Of a stretch of 62,500 nt of DNA, positions 57,158 through 62,500 are shown piece by piece; position 1 is the first letter of the stretch; each line of letters opens with the position of its first letter. The notes under the pieces are model-generated. The model searched no databases. It was not told the DNA's origin and saw nothing but the letters and a program-made list of their open reading frames with translations. Location of the stretch: positions 1-62,500 of the forward strand of contig NZ_LR134376.1 in the NCBI RefSeq assembly GCF_900637545.1, written 5' to 3'. The position numbers and the translations under genes were made by a program. The DNA is from Aeromonas encheleia (GTDB lineage: Bacteria > Pseudomonadota > Gammaproteobacteria > Enterobacterales > Aeromonadaceae).

Positions 57158-57280
57158 ACGCCATCATAGTGAAAGGCGAGTACTTGGCTCGAGAGGCGCC
57201 GGCCTGCCTGTCTCGTCATCCGGAGGCCATAACATGTTGAGAGCCATTATTGTTGAAGATGAATACCTGGCCCGGGAGGA
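57135..57280 (+). repeat. Tandem duplication across the ypdA/ypdB junction
   Basis: Copies at 57135-57217 and 57218-57280 with an 83-base period. Each holds ATCCGGAGGC (end of ypdA with ribosome site), then a version of the ypdB start: ATGCTGAACGCCATCATAGT against ATGTTGAGAGCCATTATTGT, continuing to TACTTGGCTCGAGAGG against TACCTGGCCCGGGAGG. Confidence 0.92.
57151..57240 (+). other. Junction mini-ORF, YpdB start fused to YpdA end (29 codons)
   Basis: Reads [15 protein letters not shown] at the start (YpdB: MLRAIIVEDEYLARE) and HPEAITC-stop at the end (YpdA: DPEAMPC-stop). Its ATG overlaps the ypdA stop and its stop overlaps the ypdB ATG in the same frame relation. The acidic pair E-D of the YpdB receiver pocket is K-G in the copy, so it cannot act as a receiver. 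Confidence 0.5.
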
Positions 57281-57974
57281 GCTGATCTACCTGGTGAACC
57301 AGCACAGCCAGATAGAGATAGTGGCGAGTTTCGAGGATGGGCTGGAGGCGTTCAAATACCTGCAGGATCACGAGGTGGACGTGGTGTTTCTGGATATCCA
57401 GATCCCCTCCATCGACGGCCTGCTGCTGGCCAAGAACCTGCACAAGTCGAGCCACCCGCCCCACATAGTGTTCGTCACCGCCTACAAGGAGTTTGCGGTG
57501 GAGGCGTTCGAGCTGGAGGCGTTCGACTATATCCTCAAGCCCTACAACGAGCCGCGCATCATCAACCTGCTGCAAAAACTCGAGCACGCCGGCAAGCTGA
57601 AACCGAGCCAGGCCGCCGAGGCGGGCGAGGGGAGTGGCAGCCAGAACCGCACCGTCAATCTGGTGAAGGGGGAGCGCATCATAGTCACCCCCTGCGAGCA
57701 GATCTACTACGCGGAGGCGGACGAGAAGCTGACCTATGTCTACACCCGCACCGATCGCTATGTGATGGCCATGACCATCAGCGAGTTTGTCGGTCGGCTG
57801 CCGGCCGAGGGCTTCTTTCGCTGCCACCGATCCTACTGCGTCAACATCAACAAGATCCGCGAGATAGTGCCCTGGTTCAACAGCACCTATCTCATCCGGC
57901 TCCATGATCTGCCGTTCGAGGTACCGGTCAGCCGCAGCAACATCAAGGCGTTCCGTCAGCTGATGCGGCTTTAA
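57234..57974 (+). CDS. ypdB: Response regulator YpdB (PyrR), LytTR type
   Basis: A 246-residue regulator: receiver domain with acidic pocket E8-D9 and phosphoacceptor D54 (VVFLDIQIPSIDGLLLAKN), then a LytTR DNA-binding domain (TVNLVKGERIIVTPCEQIYYAE, GFFRCHRSYCVNINKIREIVPWF, PFEVPVSRSNIKAFRQLMRL). These blocks match E. coli YpdB, which activates yhjX on pyruvate. It follows ypdA behind a junction mini-ORF. Its predicted target yhjX lies 108 bases downstream with a fitting direct repeat. Confidence 0.94.
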   Translation: MLRAIIVEDEYLAREELIYLVNQHSQIEIVASFEDGLEAFKYLQDHEVDVVFLDIQIPSIDGLLLAKNLHKSSHPPHIVFVTAYKEFAVEAFELEAFDYILKPYNEPRIINLLQKLEHAGKLKPSQAAEAGEGSGSQNRTVNLVKGERIIVTPCEQIYYAEADEKLTYVYTRTDRYVMAMTISEFVGRLPAEGFFRCHRSYCVNINKIREIVPWFNSTYLIRLHDLPFEVPVSRSNIKAFRQLMRL

Positions 57975-57975
57975 T

Positions 57976-58006
57976 TGTCATTCATTCCCGCCGATCTGCA
58001 TTTCAT
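57976..58006 (+). promoter_or_regulatory. YpdB-type direct repeat upstream of yhjX
   Basis: TGTCATTCAT (57976-57985) and TGCATTTCAT (57997-58006), separated by exactly 11 bases. In E. coli YpdB is described to bind two GGCATTTCAT motifs with an 11-base spacer in the yhjX promoter. Starts right after the ypdB stop. Confidence 0.78.
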
Positions 58007-58082
58007 GCCTTAATCCGTCGGCACTGGGTGCGTCTTGCCTATAGTGGGCTCAATTTCCCGAGTCCACCGCCCGAGACACACC

Positions 58083-59273
58083 ATGACCAAAGAGATGAAC
58101 CGCACCCGGTACCTGACCCTGATAGGTACCATCATCACCCAGTTCGCCCTGGGGTCCGTCTATACCTGGAGCCTGTTCAACGCCCAGCTCTCCGACAAGC
58201 TGGATGAGCCGGTCAGCCAGGTGGCCTTCGCCTTCGGTCTGCTCAGCCTGTCGCTGGCGGTCGCCTCCTCCCTGGCGGGCAAGCTGCAGGAGCGGTTCGG
58301 GGTGCGCAACGTCACCCTCGGGGCCGGCGTGCTGCTCGGCATCGGCTTCTTCCTCACCGCCCATGCCAGCAACCTGGCCATGCTCTATCTCTGCGCCGGC
58401 ATCCTGGTGGGCTTCGCCGACGGCACCGGCTACCTGATGACGCTCTCCAACTGCGTGAAGTGGTTCCCGGAGCGCAAGGGGCTGATCTCCGCCTGCTCCA
58501 TCGGCGCCTATGGCCTCGGCAGCCTCGGCTTCAAATACATCAACCTGCTGCTGCTCTCCAGCTCGGGTCTGGAGGCGACCTTCCAGCTGTGGGGCCTGAT
58601 CGCCATGTCCATGGTGCTGGTGGGCGGCATGCTGATGAAGGATGCCCCTCAACAGGCCGCGTCCTCCCAGCAGACCGAGAGCCGTGACTTCACCCTGGCC
58701 GAGGCCATGCGCAAGCCGCAGTACTGGATGCTGGCGCTGATGTTCCTCACCGCCTGCATGAGCGGCCTCTATGTCATCGGGGTGGCCAAGGACATCGGTG
58801 AGAACATGGTGGGTCTGTCTACCGCGGTGGCGGCCAATGCGGTGGCGGTGATCGCCATGGCCAACCTGGGCGGCCGGCTGGTGCTGGGCATCCTCTCCGA
58901 CAAGATGTCCCGCATCCGGGTCATCACCATAGCCCAGCTGATCACCCTGTGCGGTATGGGGCTGCTGCTGTTCGTGCCGCTCAACGCCAACCTGTTCTTC
59001 GTGGCGGTGGCCTGCGTGGCCTTCAGCTTCGGCGGCACCATCACCGTCTACCCTTCCCTGGTGAGCGACTTCTTCGGGCTCAACAACCTGACCAAGAACT
59101 ACGGTGTCATATACCTGGGCTTCGGGCTGGGCAGCATCATCGGCTCCATCGTCGCCTCCCTGTTTGGCGGCTTCATGGCGACCTTCAACCTGATCCTGGT
59201 ATTGCTGGTGGTGGCCCTGGTGCTCTCCCTCACCATCCGCCTGCCGGCGCCCAAGGCCAGCTACGCCGACTGA
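58083..59273 (+). CDS. yhjX: Pyruvate-regulated OFA-type MFS transporter YhjX
   Basis: A 396-residue MFS protein of the oxalate/formate antiporter branch. It starts with RTRYLTLIGTIITQFALGSV, as in E. coli YhjX, and has FADGTGYLMTLSNCVKWFPE and PQYWMLALMFLTACMSGLYVIG in the middle. It is known as a target of YpdAB and probably moves pyruvate or a related acid. Here it lies beside ypdAB, forming sensor, regulator and transporter in one locus. A terminator follows. Confidence 0.93.
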   Translation: MTKEMNRTRYLTLIGTIITQFALGSVYTWSLFNAQLSDKLDEPVSQVAFAFGLLSLSLAVASSLAGKLQERFGVRNVTLGAGVLLGIGFFLTAHASNLAMLYLCAGILVGFADGTGYLMTLSNCVKWFPERKGLISACSIGAYGLGSLGFKYINLLLLSSSGLEATFQLWGLIAMSMVLVGGMLMKDAPQQAASSQQTESRDFTLAEAMRKPQYWMLALMFLTACMSGLYVIGVAKDIGENMVGLSTAVAANAVAVIAMANLGGRLVLGILSDKMSRIRVITIAQLITLCGMGLLLFVPLNANLFFVAVACVAFSFGGTITVYPSLVSDFFGLNNLTKNYGVIYLGFGLGSIIGSIVASLFGGFMATFNLILVLLVVALVLSLTIRLPAPKASYAD

Positions 59274-59298
59274 GCCTGAAGCTATTGATAAATCTAAC

Positions 59299-59333
59299 AA
59301 ACCGGTGCCCATGGGCGCCGGTTTTTGTTTTTG
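59299..59333 (+). terminator. Terminator after yhjX
   Basis: ACCGGTGCCC and GGGCGCCGGT pair (one G-T) around AT, followed by TTTTGTTTTT. Confidence 0.9.
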
Positions 59334-59404
59334 CTAGCAAAAGACGTATGGATGGCTAAATCGCTATACTCTTACGTCCCCCTTTCCTATAATCCCCCCG
59401 CTTT

Positions 59405-59575
59405 GGCGCATCATGCTTAATAGGGAATCCGGTGAGAATCCGGAGCTGGCGCGCAGCGGTAAGGGGGAACGAAGCGACATCAGGGCACTGCCGTCAGGTG
59501 GGAAGCCGTCGCCGTAGGCCATCAGCCCCCCAGCCCGAAGACCTGCCAAAGTTCGTATTTCGAGCCGAGAGAAAC
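59405..59575 (+). promoter_or_regulatory. Cobalamin (B12) riboswitch of btuB
   Basis: Shows the conserved blocks in order: GGGAATCCGGTGAGAATCCG (59423 on), CTGGCGCGCAGCGGTAA, GGTGGGAAGCCGTCGCC, and the B12 box CAGCCCGAAGACCTGCC near 59531. The expression platform reaches towards the btuB start at 59617. Adenosylcobalamin binding should lower btuB translation. Confidence 0.95.
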
Positions 59576-59616
59576 CGGTCACGGAGTAGATGCTTACGCG
59601 AACTTAAGGATCTGTA

Positions 59617-61452
59617 ATGTCCAAGAAACTATTGGTGGCTGCCCTGTTGCCAACGGCGGCCTTCGCCCAGACTTCCCTGCCTGCCAATGAGACCATGGTG
59701 GTGACCGCCAACCGGGTGGAGCAACCCATCAGCTCGGTGCTGGCGCCCATTGTGGTGATCGATCGCGCCGAGATCGACGCCCGCCAGGTGCAGAGCCTGC
59801 CGGATCTGCTGAAGACCCTGCCGGGGGTGCAGATCACCACCCTGGGTGGACGGGGGCACATGAGCAGCCTGTTCATCCGCGGTACCAACTCCAACCACTC
59901 GCTGGTGCTGGTCAATGGCCGCCCCATCGCCGCCATGGTGGCCGGTACGCCAGATCTCAGCCAGATCCCGCTCGGCAACATCGAACGCGTCGAGTATATC
60001 CGCGGCCCGCGAGCGGCGGTCTACGGCGCGGATGCCATAGGTGGCGTCATCAACCTCATCACCAAGACCTCCGCCAAGAATGGCAGCGAGACCCACCTGA
60101 AGGGGGGGGTTGGCAGCAACGGCTATGGCCAGGGTCAGCTGCGTACCGTGCAGGCACTCGGCCAGCAGACCGACATGAATATGATGATCGGCTACGAACG
60201 CGCCGATGGTTTCGACGTGGTGGCCGGTGCCCAGCAGCCGGATCGGGACGGCTTCGACAGCCTGAACGGCCAGCTCGGGCTGAACCATGCCTTCAACGAT
60301 GCCTGGAGCGCCGACTTCAACGCCCAGGGCTACGACAACCAGACCGAGATGGATGATCCCTATCAGGCGGCGGATCAGAGCCGGGTGCAGGCCTTTCAGT
60401 ATGATGGTGCGCTCAAGTATCAGGCCGACCACTTCAATAGCCGGCTCGAGGCCAGTTATGGTGAGAACAAGCTGAAGAGCTGGCTGGAGAGCCAGGGGGA
60501 GTCGAGTGCCGAGCCCATTCATACCGGCCTGACCCGCTTCTCCTGGATCAACAGCTGGAGCGGCATCGAGGGGCTGCTGCTGACCGGGGGGGCCGACTGG
60601 CAGCAGGAGCAGCTGAAATCCGACTCTCGCAGCTACGGCAAGTCGTTCGATGCACCGGATCGCGACAACACCGGGCTGTTTGCCGTCGGCAGCTATCGCT
60701 GGCAGGCGCTGCAGTTCGAGCTGTCCGGCCGTACCGATGACAACGAGCAGTACGGTCGTCACAACACCTGGTCTGCCGCCAGCGGTCTGGACATAGATGA
60801 CAATCACAATGTCCGGTTGAGCTACGGCACCGGCTTCAAGGCGCCGACCTTCCTCGACCTCTATTACCCAGGTTACGAGAACCCGGATCTGAAGCCGGAA
60901 GAGAGCAAGAACCTGGAGCTGGACTTCTCCGGCCGCTACACCGCCTGGGACTGGTCCGTGAACCTGTATCGCAACCAGATCCAGAACCTGATCGCCTGCC
61001 AGAGCGCCTTCTCCACCTGCAAGCCGGACAACACGGATGCGGAGATCCGTGGCGTGGAACTGGCGCTGGGTCTGGAGACCGGTCCGCTTCATCATGACCT
61101 GAGCTTCGATTACACCAAGACCGAAGACAAGAATGACGGCGACCAGCCGCTGCTGCGCCGCGCCAAGCAGAAGGCCAGCTGGCTGACCCAGGTACAGCTG
61201 GGCCCGGTCGATCTGTCGACCGAGCTGCTCTATGTGGGCAAGCGGGATGACAAGGACTTCAGCAGCTTCCCGGCAGAGCGGGTGGTGTTGAGCTCCTATA
61301 CCCTGGTCAACCTGGGCGCCAGCTACGGGGTGACCCCTGCGCTCACCCTGGGCGGCCGCATCGACAACCTGTTCGATCGCGACTATGTCCCGGCCTATGG
61401 CTATGCCTCACCGGGCACCGAGTTCAAGCTGACGGCCGACTACCGTCTCTGA
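59617..61452 (+). CDS. btuB: TonB-dependent vitamin B12 receptor BtuB
   Basis: BtuB imports cobalamin across the outer membrane. The 611-residue protein has a signal peptide (MSKKLLVAALLPTAAFA), a TonB box ETMVVTA, a plug domain (LPDLLKTLPGVQITTLGGRG, VEYIRGPRAAVYGADAIGGV) and a 22-strand barrel ending in FKLTADYRL with the terminal aromatic-like residue pattern of outer-membrane proteins. The B12 riboswitch upstream fixes the function. AAGGA precedes the ATG. Confidence 0.96.
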   Translation: MSKKLLVAALLPTAAFAQTSLPANETMVVTANRVEQPISSVLAPIVVIDRAEIDARQVQSLPDLLKTLPGVQITTLGGRGHMSSLFIRGTNSNHSLVLVNGRPIAAMVAGTPDLSQIPLGNIERVEYIRGPRAAVYGADAIGGVINLITKTSAKNGSETHLKGGVGSNGYGQGQLRTVQALGQQTDMNMMIGYERADGFDVVAGAQQPDRDGFDSLNGQLGLNHAFNDAWSADFNAQGYDNQTEMDDPYQAADQSRVQAFQYDGALKYQADHFNSRLEASYGENKLKSWLESQGESSAEPIHTGLTRFSWINSWSGIEGLLLTGGADWQQEQLKSDSRSYGKSFDAPDRDNTGLFAVGSYRWQALQFELSGRTDDNEQYGRHNTWSAASGLDIDDNHNVRLSYGTGFKAPTFLDLYYPGYENPDLKPEESKNLELDFSGRYTAWDWSVNLYRNQIQNLIACQSAFSTCKPDNTDAEIRGVELALGLETGPLHHDLSFDYTKTEDKNDGDQPLLRRAKQKASWLTQVQLGPVDLSTELLYVGKRDDKDFSSFPAERVVLSSYTLVNLGASYGVTPALTLGGRIDNLFDRDYVPAYGYASPGTEFKLTADYRL

Positions 61453-61482
61453 TCCGTCGCTCTGCTTATATAGAGAGGAAAA

Positions 61483-61512
61483 AGCGAGGCCCCGCCATGT
61501 GCGGGGCCTTTT
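61483..61512 (+). terminator. Terminator between btuB and murI
   Basis: AGGCCCCGC and GCGGGGCCT pair around CATGT, then TTTTCT; A-rich left flank. 35 bases after the btuB stop. Confidence 0.9.
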
Positions 61513-61567
61513 CTATTGGCCGCCGGCGGGAGTATGATCGCCGCCTCGCATCCAAGGGGGAGCCCAG

Positions 61568-62356
61568 GTGGCCAATATTCTAGTGTTCGATTCAGGCATG
61601 GGCGGTTTGACCGTCTATCGCGAGATCCGTCGCACCTTGCCGGCGCACAACTATTTCTACTGTTTCGACAATGCCAACTTCCCCTATGGCGAACTGAGCG
61701 AGCCGGATCTGATCGCGGCCTGTGGTCGCCTGATCACGCAGATGGTGGCCGAGCAGGCCATCGATCTGGTGGTGATCGCCTGCAACACCGCCAGCACCAT
61801 AGCCCTGCCATCCTTGCGCGCCGCCCTGACTATTCCGGTGGTGGGCGTGGTACCGGCCATCAAGCCGGCGGCTGCCCTGACCCGCAATGGTTGCATCGGG
61901 CTGCTGGCCACCCCGGGCACCGTCAGTCGTGCCTACACCCATCAACTCATCGCCCAGTTTGCGCCGGACAAACGGGTGCTGCTCAAGGGAGCGACCGAGC
62001 TGGTGATCGAGGCCGAACACAAGCTGGCCGGTCGGCCGGTCAATATGGCGCTGTTGCGAGAGGTGTTGGCGGACTGGATAGAAGGGGAGCCGAGGCCGGA
62101 TACGCTGGTGCTGGGCTGCACCCACTTCCCGCTGCTCGATGACGAGATCCGGCAACTGATGCCGGACTGCCAGCTGGTGGATTCGGGCAGCGCGGTGGCG
62201 AGGCGAGTGGCCAATCTGCTGGCAACCACCACTTCTGCCACATCTGCCAGCGCGCAGGCCAGAGCCTATTGCACTCGGCTGGACTGTGAGGCCCAAAAAC
62301 TGACAGCCCCCTTGCAAGCATGGGGGCTGTCATCACTCGAAGAGGTAGAGTACTGA
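61568..62356 (+). CDS. murI: Glutamate racemase
   Basis: MurI makes D-glutamate for peptidoglycan. The 262-residue enzyme has the two catalytic cysteines in VVIACNTAS and LGCTHFPLL, and FDSGMGGLTVYREI at the start. It begins with GTG at 61568, with GGGGGAG upstream. It follows btuB as in E. coli, but a terminator in between suggests its own promoter or read-through. Confidence 0.96.
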   Translation: MANILVFDSGMGGLTVYREIRRTLPAHNYFYCFDNANFPYGELSEPDLIAACGRLITQMVAEQAIDLVVIACNTASTIALPSLRAALTIPVVGVVPAIKPAAALTRNGCIGLLATPGTVSRAYTHQLIAQFAPDKRVLLKGATELVIEAEHKLAGRPVNMALLREVLADWIEGEPRPDTLVLGCTHFPLLDDEIRQLMPDCQLVDSGSAVARRVANLLATTTSATSASAQARAYCTRLDCEAQKLTAPLQAWGLSSLEEVEY

Positions 62357-62360
62357 GTTA

Positions 62361-62500
62361 TCAGGCGTCGACGTCGCTGCCTTCCCGCTCATCCCTGTCC
62401 CGCTTGTCGTTGGCTTCGCGAACCTTGAGGGTGCGTTGCTGATACTCCTTGTCATTGAGCGCGGTGATCGCCTTGGCCGCATCGGCGGCAGGCATCTCCA
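62361..62500 (-). CDS. RRM-type RNA-binding protein, 3' part
   Basis: The last 46 codons of a minus-strand gene, read EMPAADAAKAITALND then KEYQQRTLKVREAND and an acidic, charged tail ending in SDVDA-stop. The pattern (aromatic/acidic strand end, A..AI..LN, then R.L.V.EA) is the C-terminal half of an RNA recognition motif. Small single-RRM proteins occur in Vibrio and Aeromonas. The N-terminal half lies beyond the window. Convergent with murI. Confidence 0.75.
   Translation of the reverse strand, partial: EMPAADAAKAITALNDKEYQQRTLKVREANDKRDRDEREGSDVDA

Larger units (their letters stand above)
59274..59616 (+). other. Intergenic region yhjX/btuB, terminator and B12 leader
   Basis: 343 bases: a terminator of yhjX, a TATACT -10-like element near 59365 and the cobalamin riboswitch. 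No further gene seen. Confidence 0.7.

Overview
The window reads as a piece of gammaproteobacterial chromosome just downstream of the replication origin, most likely from an Aeromonas. That genus call is an inference from high-GC coding bias, the dnaA-dnaN-recF-gyrB order, the tRNA array Arg-His-Leu-Pro, gmk-rpoZ-spoT-trmH, btuB-murI, and proteins close to the enterobacterial and Vibrio types. I see no insertion sequence, prophage, rRNA gene or CRISPR array. The mobile or repeated DNA I can see is one MITE-like element and a series of short tandem duplications at gene junctions.

Layout. 1-5.8 kb: replication genes dnaA (5' end outside the window), dnaN, recF, gyrB. 5.9-14 kb: VOC protein, WYL and GlxA/AraC regulators, a metallo-hydrolase, a heat-shock pair (two Hsp20 genes, each behind a ROSE-type RNA thermometer and together behind a sigma-32 promoter), avtA, a small secreted peptide, and an AraC regulator divergent from an MFS pump. 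Four parS-like ParB sites are scattered over 3.3-14 kb. 14-22 kb: kdpFABCDE (high-affinity K+ uptake and its sensor pair). 22-31 kb: glutathione reductase, a sensor kinase, and a TetR-MFP-RND efflux operon. 30.8-31.3 kb: four tRNA genes. 31-40 kb: lectin-like lipoprotein, HAD phosphatase, lysophospholipase, trmH, spoT, rpoZ, gmk, heptosyltransferase, Kdo kinase. 40-51 kb: c-di-GMP-type proteins, DMT transporters, LysR, a second-type tryptophanyl-tRNA synthetase behind a trp-like attenuator, uspA, fabV. 51-62.5 kb: ferritin, yhiN, fsr, leuE, the YpdA/YpdB pyruvate-sensing pair with its target transporter yhjX, a cobalamin riboswitch with btuB, murI and the end of an RRM protein.

The most unusual observation is a recurring architecture at junctions between adjacent co-directional genes: dnaA/dnaN, kdpF/kdpA, kdpC/kdpD (twice), spoT/trmH, ypdA/ypdB and, more weakly, kdpD/kdpE. 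Each carries an imperfect tandem duplication of about 60-110 bp covering the start of the downstream gene and, in most cases, the end of the upstream one. Each leaves a mini-ORF of 15-36 codons whose N-terminus copies the downstream protein and, in most cases, whose C-terminus copies the upstream protein, while both full genes stay intact. I know of no description of this pattern.

Several regulatory elements can be read directly: two RNA thermometers, a leader peptide Trp attenuator (tandem Trp codons with alternative hairpins) for trpS, a YpdB-type direct repeat before yhjX, helically phased repeats before kdpF, a perfect 18-bp palindrome before the tetR operon, and the B12 riboswitch of btuB.
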